Part shown: piece by piece, positions 8,285-17,472 of the stretch
Layout: every line of letters begins with the position of its first letter
Numbering within the stretch: position 1 is the first letter of the stretch
Source of the DNA: Polyangium sp. 15x6
GTDB lineage: Bacteria; Myxococcota_A; Polyangia; Polyangiales; Polyangiaceae
Assembly: GCF_029960785.1 (NCBI RefSeq)
Contig: NZ_JASBQE010000124.1
Span: 1 to 32,494, forward strand
Direction: 5' to 3'
DNA length: 32,494 bases
Translations under genes and position numbers: made by a program
Notes under the pieces: generated by a model
The model's input: only the letters and a program-made list of their open reading frames with translations
Database searches by the model: none
What the model was told of the DNA's origin: nothing

Positions 8285-8788
8285 TCATTCGCAGCCCATT
8301 CCTTCGGCGGGCAGGCCGCAGGTGGACAGCCAGTCGAGCAGGATCTGTTTGTCCGCCTCGGGGAGCGTGGCCATGAGGGGCATGAAGCCGCTCTCGACGA
8401 CCTCGGCCATACGCACGAAGCGGGGCTTGGTGGTCATGCCATGGGGCAGGCGGGTGTCCTCGTACGTGAGCAGCGAGTAAGGCGCGTTGTTGAGTGGCGG
8501 CGATTGGTGGCAGCCGTGGCAGTGCGTCTGGAGGACGGTGAAGACGTCGCAGGGGAAATCGCCGGTGGCCGGCGTGTCCTCGCAGGTCGGGCCGGCGTCG
8601 CCGCCCCCGCCGCCGCCCGCGCCGCCGCCCCCGTCGCTCGTCGGGAGGGGAGGGATCGGAGGGCTGCCAGGCGGGACACATTGCCCGCCGAGACAGCCTT
8701 CTTCGAGCTCCGCGGTGCACGCGGGGCCGAGGACGGCGAGGAACGAGAGCAAGGCGAGCGGCGCGAGTCGACGGAAAAGGAGAGGCAT
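8285..8788 (-). CDS. Monoheme cytochrome c-like lipoprotein
   Basis: A protein of 167 residues. It has a signal peptide ending in lipobox LGPAC (Cys24), a Pro/Gly-rich linker with a run of glycines (about 53-66), and one heme-binding CxxCH motif, CHGCH, at 90-94. A possible axial methionine lies in ESGFMPLM near residue 130. The end resembles small cytochrome domains in which the heme Cys-His follows a phrase like VLQTHCHGCH. The start at 8788 is chosen because it sits directly before the signal peptide; the longer frame from 8851 adds a poor N-terminus. It probably carries electrons outside the inner membrane. It lies just upstream of the formate dehydrogenase gene on the same strand, with a 117-base gap, but a functional link is only a guess. 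Confidence 0.82.
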   Translation of the reverse strand: MPLLFRRLAPLALLSFLAVLGPACTAELEEGCLGGQCVPPGSPPIPPLPTSDGGGGAGGGGGGDAGPTCEDTPATGDFPCDVFTVLQTHCHGCHQSPPLNNAPYSLLTYEDTRLPHGMTTKPRFVRMAEVVESGFMPLMATLPEADKQILLDWLSTCGLPAEGMGCE

Positions 8789-8894
8789 TGCGGGAGAATA
8801 GCGCAACCGGGCGGGCGTCGGGTGGTGGCTTTCTCGGAGGAAACGCGCCACGCGCCGCGCTCGCCCGGGGGCGAGGGCCTTCTATCTCACTTGC

Positions 8895-9560
8895 TCACTT
8901 GCAGGTCTCGGACATCGCGATCGTGTGCTTGCAATGCTCATCCGCCGCATCCGCGTCGGTCGCCGCCACCGAGAGGTGATAGAGGCGGCACTCGGTCGTA
9001 TTGCCGCCCGTGAAGTTCACCGCGTTGTACGGCATGCCCGCGGCCGTCCACGCCATGCACGACGTCATGCATTCGCCCTCCTGCGGCCACTCGGTCGGGC
9101 AGGTCTTCACCGCGAGCGAGCAGAAGGCCTGGCAAAGCGAGCCGCACATCGCGCCGCCGCTCGGGCCGCCGTGCTGGCAGTGCGTCGCCGGATCACCCGT
9201 CGCCGCGCTCGTGTGATAAATGCGACACTGCATCGTGTTGCCGGCGGCGTCGCCGTCCTTGCCGTCGGCCGGGAGGCCCGTGCAGCTGCCCATGCAGCTC
9301 GCCTTGTCGGCATACTGCTGGTATTCGCCCGCGCAGTTCGTCGCGATGTCCGTGCAATACTTGTCGCAGTCGACCGCGTTCGCGCCGCCGCCCGCGCCGC
9401 CCGCGCCGCCCGTACCGCCCGCGCCGCCCGTACCGCCGGCCGCACCGGAGCCGCCCGTACCGCCGGAGCCGCCGCTGTTCTCATCGCCGCAACCCGTGGC
9501 CGCGATGAGGGAGATGGAAGCCAGCAACGCACCCAGGAAAACAAGGCCATGTTTGGTCAT
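8895..9560 (-). CDS. Cys-rich lipoprotein with a duplicated domain
   Basis: A secreted lipoprotein of 221 residues. It has a signal peptide with lipobox ATGC (Cys24) and a Gly/Thr/Ala-rich linker (about 28-60). Two related Cys-rich domains of about 75 residues follow. Each begins with a CxxxC pair (CDKYC, CQAFC), then CMGSC or CMTSC, and later QCRIYHTSAATG or ECRLYHLSVAAT, ending with HC. The even cysteine spacing suggests disulfides. ATG at 9560 has GGAGAG about ten bases upstream. I do not recognise the domain by name; similar proteins with Gly-rich spacers are common in myxobacteria. Function unknown, likely surface or periplasmic. Confidence 0.85.
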   Translation of the reverse strand: MTKHGLVFLGALLASISLIAATGCGDENSGGSGGTGGSGAAGGTGGAGGTGGAGGAGGGANAVDCDKYCTDIATNCAGEYQQYADKASCMGSCTGLPADGKDGDAAGNTMQCRIYHTSAATGDPATHCQHGGPSGGAMCGSLCQAFCSLAVKTCPTEWPQEGECMTSCMAWTAAGMPYNAVNFTGGNTTECRLYHLSVAATDADAADEHCKHTIAMSETCK

Positions 9561-10125
9561 GTAAAGCACTCTCTCCGTTCCGACCAGAACGTCGAGCCTG
9601 GGCGTCCCCCGTGCGAAATTCGCTCGCAAAGCGGAGCACGTCCATGGCGAAAGGAGGTCGGAGTCCCTCGCATACGCGCAGCGGGACGCGGCGGTTGCAT
9701 GCCTCGATGTCCGCGAGCCGTGTGCGAATTTGGGTGGCAGTGATTTTGCTCACGATCCCCGGAGCTCCCGATTTCCGGGTCATCGCTGCGCCATAAGGTC
9801 GACACCGGGGGCGCGTTGACTCTCTGCGGTTTCGAATACGAATCAGGGGCAGCCGGCAGAATCTGAAAAGAATGGAGTCGGACCGACGGAGGCTCTTTCC
9901 GCGACGGGAAACTGCGACTGCGCACTGGCTCTACCGTGTCCGCGCCGCACACCGATCCGACCTGCGCGATACGGAAATGCAATCGGCGTCGGTCACATGG
10001 AAAGAGCTGCTCGCCCGCTCTCGCCTCCCGACCGTCCAGGGTCTTCGTCCTCCGTCCAGGTTGCTCGTCAGGCGTACATGGCGGAGTCCAGGCGTCTGGT
10101 CCGGCGATTGCTCCGAATCCCGAGC
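9561..10125. other. Long spacer without a convincing gene
   Basis: The stretch is less GC-biased than its surroundings. It separates the leftward lipoprotein from the rightward zinc-site protein, so it must hold both promoters, though I see no strong consensus. A minus frame at 9481-9783 (100 codons) overlaps the lipoprotein start and has mediocre codon bias. The plus frame of the next gene can be extended back to 9997, but third-position G/C there is clearly lower than further on. Confidence 0.5.
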
Positions 10126-10791
10126 ATGTCGACGCGGTCCTCGCCCAGCAGGAACGTTCTTGCCACGAAGAGCGAAGGAACAAGCGACGCGGCGCCCGTC
10201 TCGTCGAACCGGGGCAGCGGCATCCGTCGCGCGGTCCTCCCCGAGCCCCTGCCGCCGCCGAGCGACGCGCTCGCCGCGGCGCTGACGTTGCTCGAGGGCG
10301 TCGCCTCCCGGCGGATGTGCCGGGAAGAGCTGCGCTCGTGGATCGACCGGAACCTCGTGCACACGGGTTACATGGCCCGTCCCTGGCGCATCCAGGAGCC
10401 GCTCTTCGGCGCCCTGCCCGCCGACAAGCACTGCAGCTCGTTCCTGCCCGAGATCCCGCCGACGGACGAGACGGCCGCGATCCTCGTGCGCACACGCGCG
10501 CGCGTGGTCGGGCAGCTGCGCGGGCTGCTCCAGTCGCCGGTCGACGACCGCTTTCTGTCGGCCGCGATCTTCGCCGGTCGGGTCCGTCGGGTCGTCGTGG
10601 GCGAATCGATGCAGTGGGTGCCGCGTCCGCGCAGCCACGACATCCTGAGCGATATCGTGACGAGCCTGTTCGTTTCGGACATCCTCGGCCGGCGGGAGTT
10701 TTACGCGCAAAACCTGTGCGTTTGCGACACCTGCGGCCGCGTGCGTTTCGACCCGGAGCCGCCCCAGCGCGACAAGTGCTTCTTCTGCTAG
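10126..10791 (+). CDS. Conserved-looking protein with C-terminal zinc-binding Cys motif
   Basis: A soluble protein of 221 residues from this start; the frame is open back to 10078 and 9997. The first 40 residues are Ser/Arg-rich and probably disordered. The middle is helical with motifs such as SDALAAALTLLEG, MARPWRIQEPLFGALPA and SHDILSDIVTSLFVSDILG. The C-terminus holds CVCDTCGRVRFDPEPPQRDK and then CFFC, five cysteines that form a likely zinc ribbon. I chose 10126 because codon bias rises there; no good ribosome site marks any candidate. I do not recognise the family. It ends 90 bases before threonine aldolase on the same strand and could be in the same transcript. Confidence 0.75.
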   Translation: MSTRSSPSRNVLATKSEGTSDAAPVSSNRGSGIRRAVLPEPLPPPSDALAAALTLLEGVASRRMCREELRSWIDRNLVHTGYMARPWRIQEPLFGALPADKHCSSFLPEIPPTDETAAILVRTRARVVGQLRGLLQSPVDDRFLSAAIFAGRVRRVVVGESMQWVPRPRSHDILSDIVTSLFVSDILGRREFYAQNLCVCDTCGRVRFDPEPPQRDKCFFC

Positions 10792-10881
10792 CACGCGCTG
10801 CGCAGCGCCCCGCCCGCCCGTCCCGCGCCCCGCCCGCGAACAAGGCGTTGCCAAGCGCGCTTTTCCAGGTGAAGTAGGGGC

Positions 10882-11919
10882 ATGATCGATCTGCGCTCGG
10901 ATACCGTGACGCGGCCCACGGCCGCGATGCGGGAGGCCATGGCCCGGGCCGAGGTGGGCGATGACGTGTACGGGGAAGACCCGACGATCACGCGCCTGGA
11001 GAAGGTGACCGCCGAGATCACCGGCAAGGCGGCGGCGCTGTTCGTGCCGAGCGGCACGATGAGCAACCAGATTGCCCTGCTCTGTCATACGCAGCGCGGC
11101 GACGAGGTGATCATCGGCGAAGGCGCGCACTGCGCATTCTACGAGTCGGGCGCGGGCGCGGCCTGGTCCGGTGTGCAGTTCGAGATCGCCGGGCGCGGCG
11201 GGCTGTTCGGGCCGGACGAGCTGAAAGAGGTCATCAAGCCGCCGTACGACTACCACCCGCGGCCGCGCGTGGTCGCGCTGGAGAACACGCACAACCGGGC
11301 GGGCGGTCGGGTGTTTCCGCAGCGCGACGTGCTCTCGATCGCGGAGGTCGCGCGGGCGCACGGGCTCGCGATGCACCTCGACGGGGCGCGTGTGTGGAAC
11401 GCGTCGGTGGCGTCGGGGCTCTCGGTCGCGGAGCTCTGTGCACCGTTCGACACGGTGAGTGTTTGCTTCTCAAAGGGTCTCGGCGCGCCGGTGGGATCGG
11501 CGCTCTGCGGCGACGCGCAGACGATCGTACGCGCGCGTAGGTTCCGGAAGATGCTCGGCGGCGGCATGCGGCAAGCCGGCGTGCTCGCCGCGGGCGCGCT
11601 TCACGCGCTCGAACATCATCGCGCGCGGCTCGCGGAAGATCATGCCGCTGCGCGCGTGATCGGCGCGGCGATCCGCGAGGTGTCCGGGGCGTCCGTGCGC
11701 GAGGTGGAGACGAACATCGTGCAGATCGATCTGCCCGTGGCGGCCGACGAGCTCGTGGCGGCAGCGCGCGCGCGTGGCGTGCTCGTCGGAGCATCGGGCG
11801 CGCGGCGCGTGCGCGTGGTGACGCACCTCGATCTGCCGGCCGCGCGTGTCTCCGAGGCCGCCGCTGCGCTCGCCGACGCGACGCGCGAGGTGGTCACGCG
11901 AAAGGCGACGCCCACGTGA
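10882..11919 (+). CDS. ltaE: Low-specificity L-threonine aldolase
   Basis: A PLP enzyme of 345 residues that cleaves L-threonine or allo-threonine to glycine and acetaldehyde. It opens with the family signature [20 protein letters not shown] and then [12 protein letters not shown]. It has the [13 protein letters not shown] segment, [10 protein letters not shown] near the cofactor, and the PLP lysine K198 in [14 protein letters not shown]. Length is normal for the family. The ATG at 10882 is preceded by purine-rich AGGTGAAG/TAGGGG. Its stop overlaps the GTG start of the TPR lipoprotein by four bases, so the two are translationally coupled, although no metabolic link is evident. Confidence 0.95.
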   Translation: MIDLRSDTVTRPTAAMREAMARAEVGDDVYGEDPTITRLEKVTAEITGKAAALFVPSGTMSNQIALLCHTQRGDEVIIGEGAHCAFYESGAGAAWSGVQFEIAGRGGLFGPDELKEVIKPPYDYHPRPRVVALENTHNRAGGRVFPQRDVLSIAEVARAHGLAMHLDGARVWNASVASGLSVAELCAPFDTVSVCFSKGLGAPVGSALCGDAQTIVRARRFRKMLGGGMRQAGVLAAGALHALEHHRARLAEDHAAARVIGAAIREVSGASVREVETNIVQIDLPVAADELVAAARARGVLVGASGARRVRVVTHLDLPAARVSEAAAALADATREVVTRKATPT

Positions 11920-13037
11920 GCGCGCGGCGTGGCTTCGGGTTCGTCCTCGCGTGGTGGCTCGTGGGGTGCGGGCCGAGCCTCGGCGACGCATACGAGCGCT
12001 CGTTCGCCGCGGGGCAGAGGGCGTATCACGCAGGACGCTACGAGGAGGCCGCGAAGAGCTACGACGAGGCCGCGCGTGTCGCCGAGCGCGTGAAGGATCG
12101 CGACGAGGCCCTCTTCCTCGTGGCGCGCATGCACGAGCGGCGCGGCGCGCACGCCGAGGCGAAGGTCGCGCTGCAGAAGCTCGCGGAGACCTCGCCCGAC
12201 GGGCCACGCGCAGGCCGCGCCGCGTTCGAGCTCGCCGATCTCGAGATCGAGCACGGCGACGCGGAGCGCGGCTACGCGATGCTGTTCGACGCGACGGCGA
12301 AGCACACGAAGAACGGCCTCGCGCGGAGAGCGGTGAAGCGGCTCGTGGAGCACGAGCGCGAGCGCGGCGGCGACGAGGCGGTGCTCGCATGGGCAAAAGG
12401 CCCGGCGCGGATCCTCCGCAACACGGACCTCGAAGAGAACGTCGACTACGAAGCGGCGTTCGCGCTCGAGCGGCTCGGGCGCCTCGCGGAGGCCCGCGAT
12501 GCGCTCGTCGCGCTCTCACGCGCGCATCCGTACCCGTTCGGGACGCTGACGGACGACGCGCTCTGGCATGCGTCGCTGATCGAGGAGAAGCTCGGGCGCT
12601 ACGAGGCGGCGATCGATCATTTGCGCACGCTGCTCGCGGTGCGCGAGTCCTCGCACCTCACGGGCAGTTACGAGCGTCCGCGTTTTTCACCGGCGCAGAT
12701 GCGCGTCGCGGAGCTCTACCGCGATCGGCTGCACGATCATCGCGCCGCGCGCCGCGAGCTGCACAAGCTCTACGCCGATCATCTGACGTCCACGCTACGC
12801 GACGACGCGCTCTGGGCCGAGGCGCGGCTCGCGCGCGAGGACGGCGACGCCGGCGAGGCTTGCGACCTCGCCGAACGCTTGCGCAAGGACTTTTCCGACT
12901 CGCGGTACGCGCGCTGCGCGCACCTCGTCTGCGACGAGATCAGGCCCGCGCCGAACGAAAAGCCGTGCGCGGGCTACATCGAGCGAGAGGCGAGCGGACA
13001 GAAGGACGAGGAGCCAGCGGATCCCGGGGACAACTGA
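11916..13037 (+). CDS. TPR-repeat lipoprotein
   Basis: A 373-residue protein. It has a short signal peptide and lipobox LVGC (Cys18), then helical repeats in TPR style, for example [40 protein letters not shown] and [22 protein letters not shown]-terminal part with paired cysteines (CAHLVCDE) precedes a hydrophilic tail. The GTG start lies inside the stop of ltaE as GTGA. Lipid-anchored TPR proteins of this kind often act as assembly scaffolds or pilotins. Nothing here shows which complex it serves. Its end is only nine bases from the convergent acidic-tail gene. Confidence 0.85.
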   Translation: MSARRGFGFVLAWWLVGCGPSLGDAYERSFAAGQRAYHAGRYEEAAKSYDEAARVAERVKDRDEALFLVARMHERRGAHAEAKVALQKLAETSPDGPRAGRAAFELADLEIEHGDAERGYAMLFDATAKHTKNGLARRAVKRLVEHERERGGDEAVLAWAKGPARILRNTDLEENVDYEAAFALERLGRLAEARDALVALSRAHPYPFGTLTDDALWHASLIEEKLGRYEAAIDHLRTLLAVRESSHLTGSYERPRFSPAQMRVAELYRDRLHDHRAARRELHKLYADHLTSTLRDDALWAEARLAREDGDAGEACDLAERLRKDFSDSRYARCAHLVCDEIRPAPNEKPCAGYIEREASGQKDEEPADPGDN

Positions 13038-13046
13038 CGGCGGGCG

Positions 13047-13436
13047 TCAGTCCTCCTCGTCGTCCTCTTCCTCGAGCTCCTCGTCCTCGTCGTCGTCGAG
13101 GTCGTCGTCGTCGTCGAGGTCTTCGTCGTCATCGACCTCCTCCTCGTCCTCTTCTTCACGCTGCTCGTACTTGAGATCGATGCCCATCTCGCCGAGCTGC
13201 GTTTCGAGGAGCTCGAAGAGCTCGTCGACGTCGTCGCCACTCCACTCGTCGAGGACGTCGGTCAAGAATTCGAAGAAATCACCGCTGTCGAGCCGACGCT
13301 CGATCTCTTCGACCTGCTCCTCGCTGAACGCCTCGAGGACGTCTTCGCGCAGGGCCTCTGTATCGCCTTCGTCGATCGCGTCCGCAGCGGAGAGGCGGAT
13401 CTGCTTAACCGCACGCTTGTCGAGGTGGATCTCCAT
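13047..13436 (-). CDS. Small protein with a poly-acidic C-terminal tail
   Basis: 129 residues from ATG at 13436, which has CGGAG nine bases upstream; the frame also opens at 13466. The N-terminal 90 residues form a compact, acidic helical region (MEIHLDKRAVKQIRLSAADA, later DDVDELFELLETQLGEMGID). The last 37 residues are almost entirely Asp and Glu, encoded by a gtc/gtcctc-type microsatellite on the plus strand. Such tails can bind basic proteins, metal ions or nucleoid proteins. I do not recognise the domain. It converges with the TPR lipoprotein and is divergent from the gene at 13717, with 280 bases between them. Confidence 0.8.
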   Translation of the reverse strand: MEIHLDKRAVKQIRLSAADAIDEGDTEALREDVLEAFSEEQVEEIERRLDSGDFFEFLTDVLDEWSGDDVDELFELLETQLGEMGIDLKYEQREEEDEEEVDDDEDLDDDDDLDDDEDEELEEEDDEED

Positions 13437-13716
13437 GAGCGTGGCTCCGTTTAGGCGACCAACCATGGCGACGTCAAGCGCGCCGATGATCGGCGAAAAG
13501 GTTTCCGAGACGTTGGCGCAGGCGCGCGCCGCGTCAAGGCGAGAGCTCCCGGAGACCATCGTGACCAGGCGCCCCCCGTCCGTCGCATCGGGCCACGCCT
13601 TCCTCGGCCTCGCCCGGAGCGGAAAGGGGAGGAGTCGAGAGGCGCCGCCCCCGCCGGGCGCTCCGGCGCGCGCGGCAGGTTGCGGGCTCGCGCGCACGCG
13701 CGTAGCGTGAGCGCCG

Positions 13717-14400
13717 GTGAGCGCGCGACGGCTCTTCGGTCTGCTCCTCTGCGCCTCTCTGCTCGCCGCCTCCGGTCCGGCGCGTGGTGAGCCGAGCGCC
13801 CCGCTGCCTCCCGCGAACGAGCCTCTGCGTGTCCTCGGGGGTGTCCGTCCACCGCCGCTCCACGTCGAGTACTTCCAGTACGGCGTGGCGATCGTGGCCG
13901 AGACGAACCTCGACGCGGGCGCGGTCTGCGCGCCGCAAGGTGGAAAGGCCGCGCCGTGTATCCTGGGCGGAGCCGGGGGGCTCGCGATCCGCGGCGGGTA
14001 TCGATCCGCCGGGCCCTGGTACATCGGCGGCGCTTACCAGTTCGCGAAGATGGACTCGAGCAATCTCTACCGGCTCGGGATCTTCCAGCAGCTCCGCTTC
14101 GAGATGCGCTACCTGCCGGACTTCGGGACGCGCGCCGCGCCCTACGCTTCCTGGGGGATCGGGGCGCTCGCCTACGGGAACGAGTGGGGCGTCGAGACGG
14201 GCGGCGGGCTGCTCTTCGGGGGCCTCGGCGTCGAAATCGAGCTTTCCCGGGTAGCGATCCTCGGCTTCGGTCTGGTCTATCGACCGATGCTCATCGCTGG
14301 ATGGACCGATACGGCGGGGGCCGTCCGCGCCACGGGTGTGGCGCACTTTCTGGGGGCCGAGTTCCAGTTCGAGCTCCGCAGCGAGATCGGGCGCAGGTAG
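13717..14400 (+). CDS. Secreted beta-barrel-like outer-membrane protein
   Basis: 227 residues from GTG at 13717. A signal peptide (RRLFGLLLCASLLAASGPAR, likely cut before EPSAP) is followed by alternating aromatic/Gly strands such as WYIGGAYQFAKMD, QQLRFEMRYLPDF, GTRAAPYASWGIGALAYGNE and VAILGFGLVYRPMLIAGW, as in small outer-membrane barrels. The two Cys residues (CAPQGGKAAPC) may form a loop disulfide. Family not identified. It precedes the FHA/zinc-ribbon gene by 88 bases on the same strand. Function unknown. Confidence 0.78.
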   Translation: MSARRLFGLLLCASLLAASGPARGEPSAPLPPANEPLRVLGGVRPPPLHVEYFQYGVAIVAETNLDAGAVCAPQGGKAAPCILGGAGGLAIRGGYRSAGPWYIGGAYQFAKMDSSNLYRLGIFQQLRFEMRYLPDFGTRAAPYASWGIGALAYGNEWGVETGGGLLFGGLGVEIELSRVAILGFGLVYRPMLIAGWTDTAGAVRATGVAHFLGAEFQFELRSEIGRR

Positions 14401-14488
14401 CTCGGAGCGGGCCGCGGGGCGCGGTTTTCGTGTCGAGCTTGCGCTCGGGCTCTTGACTCGAAAGCGCCTCCGCGGTCCTCTCGCGGCT

Positions 14489-16144
14489 GTGATCTGCGAC
14501 GTCTGCGGTCGTGATAACGAGGGCAACCTGACGTTTTGCCTGGATTGCGGCAGGCGCCTCCGGACCCAGGGGCGCGGCGTCCCGCCCACGCCGCCCCACG
14601 GCATCGAGCGCGTCGAGCGCGCTGCCGTCGCCGAGGTCCGAAGCACGGACGACACGCCGAACTCCGCGCCCGCGATCGCCTCGAATCCCGCTCCCTCGGC
14701 GAACCCGACATCCGGTAGCCCGACGTCCGGCAGTCCGACGTCCGGTAGCCCAACGTCTGGCAGCCCGACGAGCGGCAGTCCGACGAGCGGCAGCTCGGCT
14801 TCGTCCCCGAAGCCCTCGGCGCCGCGCTCCAGGCCCGAAGCGCCCGCCCTCCAGTTCACCGTCTCGTTTGGTGCCGACGCGATCACGACGTGCCCGAGCT
14901 GTCGCTCGTCGAATCCGCCCGGCTATCGCTTCTGCGTGACGTGCGGCGCGTCGCTCGGGCGTCCCGCCGCAACCGCTGCGAGCGACGCCGCCGTCGTGCG
15001 GCGCGCGCCGGAGTCCCAGCCCGAGCCCGAGCCGATCTCCGCGCCCGTGGCCGCGCCGCCTGCGCCGTCTTCGCCGCTGCCCGCGGCTGCTCCCGCACAG
15101 CCTCCCGCGCCCGCGTCGATCGCGTCGACCCCCACGGCCCGGCCTGCGCTTCCTCGTGCGGTCGTCACGTCGAACCCGGAGAGCGCGCCGGCCACGACGC
15201 CCGACGATACGGGCGACAAGATCATCGGCGCGCCCGTCGTCGGCATCGCGACGGCCCGGACCGGGCCTCCGCGGCTCGTCCGTTGTGCTCGCTGCCACGG
15301 TCATTCCGCCGAGGGCATGCGCTTCTGCAAGTACTGCGGCGCGCCGCTCGACGAGGGGGAGAAGGCCGCCCGTACGGAGGCCGAGCCCTCGTTCGCCGAG
15401 CCCGTGACCGCGGGCCGGAGGGACGAGCGGCTCGCGTCCACCTTCGTGGCGCCCGCGCCCGTCGCGCCTTCGGTGACCCCGAGTGGTCGCGTCCAGACCG
15501 GCCGGCTCGTCGTGATCGTGGAGGATGGCAGCGAAGGCAAGTCGTTTCCGCTCGTGGACCGCCAGGTCGACGTGGGCCGGACCGAGGGAGACATCCTCCT
15601 GCCGGACGATCTGTACGTCTCCCCGCGGCATGCGCGCCTCCTGCCCCAGGGGGGTCACTGGATCCTCCGGAATCTTCATTCCACGAACGGGGTCTACCGG
15701 CGCATCCGGGAACCGCACGCCCTGAAAGACGGCGACTTGCTCCTCCTGGGCCTCGAAGTGTTACAGTTCGAAACCGTGAACGACGCGGAGCGAGGGCTCG
15801 GGCATGCAACCCAGCATGGGACCCTGTTGTTCGGGTCTCCCTCGACCCCACGGCGCGCACGGCTCTGTCAGCGGACGGTCGAGGGGGTGACCCGCGACGT
15901 GTACCATCTGTTCCGGGATGAAACGGTGATCGGTCGAGAGGTGGGAGACATCGTGTTCACGGCCGATCCGTTCCTGTCGAGGCGGCACGCCGTCCTTCGC
16001 AGGAGCTCGATGAGCGGCGAGTTCACGATCACGGATCTGGACTCTTCGAACGGCACCTACGTCGCGATCCGTTCCGACGTGACCCTCGACAACGGCGACT
16101 ACCTACGCATCGGCCAGCACCTGTTCCGGGTGGACCTCTCGTAG
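14489..16144 (+). CDS. Triple zinc-ribbon, double FHA-domain protein
   Basis: 551 residues from GTG 14489, directly before the first zinc ribbon; the frame is open back to 14336, and TTG 14453 is another option. The order is: zinc ribbon 1 (CDVCGRDNEGNLTFCLDCG, residues 2-20), a disordered part with six PTSGS repeats (73-102), zinc ribbon 2 (CPSCRSSNPPGYRFCVTCG, about 135-153), a Pro/Ala linker, zinc ribbon 3 (CARCHGHSAEGMRFCKYCG, about 266-284), FHA 1 (about 338-430; VDVGRTEGDI, SPRHARL, HSTNGVY) and FHA 2 (about 443-551; TVIGREVGDI, LSRRHAV, SSNGTYV). FHA domains bind phosphothreonine, so this is probably an adaptor reading Ser/Thr kinase signals. It lies seven bases before a PP2C phosphatase gene. 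No kinase is in the window. Confidence 0.92.
   Translation: MICDVCGRDNEGNLTFCLDCGRRLRTQGRGVPPTPPHGIERVERAAVAEVRSTDDTPNSAPAIASNPAPSANPTSGSPTSGSPTSGSPTSGSPTSGSPTSGSSASSPKPSAPRSRPEAPALQFTVSFGADAITTCPSCRSSNPPGYRFCVTCGASLGRPAATAASDAAVVRRAPESQPEPEPISAPVAAPPAPSSPLPAAAPAQPPAPASIASTPTARPALPRAVVTSNPESAPATTPDDTGDKIIGAPVVGIATARTGPPRLVRCARCHGHSAEGMRFCKYCGAPLDEGEKAARTEAEPSFAEPVTAGRRDERLASTFVAPAPVAPSVTPSGRVQTGRLVVIVEDGSEGKSFPLVDRQVDVGRTEGDILLPDDLYVSPRHARLLPQGGHWILRNLHSTNGVYRRIREPHALKDGDLLLLGLEVLQFETVNDAERGLGHATQHGTLLFGSPSTPRRARLCQRTVEGVTRDVYHLFRDETVIGREVGDIVFTADPFLSRRHAVLRRSSMSGEFTITDLDSSNGTYVAIRSDVTLDNGDYLRIGQHLFRVDLS
14705..14794 (+). repeat. Six 15-bp repeats coding PTSGS
   Basis: Six in-frame units of 15 bases each encode Pro-Thr-Ser-Gly-Ser within the disordered linker of the FHA/zinc-ribbon protein. 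Third-position variants alternate (ggtagc/ggcagt). The Thr and Ser residues could be phosphorylation sites; this is a guess. Confidence 0.85.
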
Positions 16145-16151
16145 TGAGCCC

Positions 16152-17429
16152 ATGAGCGAACAAGCCTCCCGAGAGACGCAGCCCGACTCGAACCGCCCCG
16201 CGGACAGCGCCGAAGGTCTACCCGGCGAGCGCAAGCTGAAGAAGTCCGCTCCGATCAAGCTGCGCTTGTTCGGCCGCACGGACGTGGGCCAGGTACGCGA
16301 GCACAACGAGGACAACTTCATCGTCGCGGACCTGACGAAGGCGAGCCGCGGCCTGATGGAGACCGACCGCAACCAGGTCGTCGGCGAGCGCGGCGTGCTG
16401 CTCGGCGTCTGCGACGGCATGGGCGGAGCGGCCGCCGGCGAGGTCGCGAGTCAGCTCGCGGTCGACATCATCTTCCAGAAGATGATCTCGGGCGAGCCGC
16501 CGAAGGATCACGACGAGATCGCGGCCAGGCTCGTGCACTCGATCGAGTCGGCGGGCCTGCGCATCTTCAGCGAAGCGAAGCTCGATCGCACCCGGCGCGG
16601 CATGGGCACGACGTCCACCGTGTCGGCGCTCGTCGACGATCACCTCTTCATCGGCCAGGTCGGCGACAGCCGCGCGTACATCCTGCGTGGCGATCGGCTC
16701 GTGCAGGTCACGCGCGATCAGTCGCTCGTCAACCAGCTCATCGAGGCCGGTCAGCTCACCGAGGAGGAGGCCGAGACCTTCGAGCACAACAACATCATCC
16801 TGCAGGCGCTCGGCACCTCGGACAGCGTGCAGGTGGACCTCACGTTCGTCGAGCTCAAGCGCGGCGACACGCTGCTGCTCTGCTCCGACGGCCTCTCGGG
16901 CATGGTGCGCAACGAGGAGATCCGCGAGGTCCTGCGCACGATCGATGATCCCCTCGAGGTCTGTAAGACCCTGACGGATCGGGCGAACCAGGCAGGCGGT
17001 CACGACAACATCACGGTCGTCGTGTCGAAGTTCGAGGGCGAGGCGCTGCCCGAGCCGACGGAAGAGGACATTTCGGGGCTGCGCTACCGCAAGTACCAGC
17101 TCCCCGAGCCCCTGCCGCCGAGCTCGCTCAACGCCCCCGATCCGAGCCGCCGTGTCAAGGAGCTCGATCAGCCGAAGATCTCGGTGCCGCTCACGCCGCT
17201 GCCCTCGTCGTCCTCGTCGGAGGGGCACCGCCGGGAGAGCGACTCGGAGCGGCGGGAAGATCCCTCGAAGGACGGAGAGGGTCCATCTTCGTACGGGCCG
17301 CGTTCCCACGGCTCGGACGATCCGATTCACATCCCGACCGACGGCGCGCCGCAGTGGCTCATCGTGATGATGATCGCGAGCGCGCTCGCGTGTATCACGA
17401 TCGCCGGGTACTACCTGCTCAAGCCCTAG
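16152..17429 (+). CDS. Membrane-anchored PP2C-type Ser/Thr protein phosphatase
   Basis: 425 residues. After a basic N-terminal stretch the PP2C domain (about 37-300) carries RTDVGQVREHNEDN, VCDGMGGAAAGE, GMGTTSTV, VGDSRAYILR, CSDGLSGMV and GGHDNITVVV. These supply the acidic metal ligands for Mn/Mg-dependent dephosphorylation of Ser/Thr. A Ser/Pro-rich charged linker (about 310-398) leads to one C-terminal membrane helix (WLIVMMIASALACITIAGYY), so the catalytic domain faces the cytoplasm. It follows the FHA protein by seven bases and is very likely co-transcribed. Together they form the reader and eraser of a Ser/Thr phosphorylation circuit. Confidence 0.95.
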   Translation: MSEQASRETQPDSNRPADSAEGLPGERKLKKSAPIKLRLFGRTDVGQVREHNEDNFIVADLTKASRGLMETDRNQVVGERGVLLGVCDGMGGAAAGEVASQLAVDIIFQKMISGEPPKDHDEIAARLVHSIESAGLRIFSEAKLDRTRRGMGTTSTVSALVDDHLFIGQVGDSRAYILRGDRLVQVTRDQSLVNQLIEAGQLTEEEAETFEHNNIILQALGTSDSVQVDLTFVELKRGDTLLLCSDGLSGMVRNEEIREVLRTIDDPLEVCKTLTDRANQAGGHDNITVVVSKFEGEALPEPTEEDISGLRYRKYQLPEPLPPSSLNAPDPSRRVKELDQPKISVPLTPLPSSSSSEGHRRESDSERREDPSKDGEGPSSYGPRSHGSDDPIHIPTDGAPQWLIVMMIASALACITIAGYYLLKP

Positions 17430-17472
17430 CGTTCGGCTGGCGAAGCCCGCCCGCCAAAAATATACTCGCGGG

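Noticed and set aside
9481-9783. Possible 100-codon minus ORF upstream of the Cys-rich lipoprotein
   Set aside because: It overlaps the lipoprotein start in another frame, has only moderate codon bias and no recognisable motif. A small gene cannot be fully excluded.
9931-11376. Long minus frame opposite the zinc-site and threonine aldolase genes
   Set aside because: Shadow of the real plus-strand genes; rich in Arg and His, as expected for antisense frames.
17136-17330. Ser/Pro-rich linker of the PP2C protein as a separate repeat element
   Set aside because: It is an ordinary disordered linker with no regular unit.
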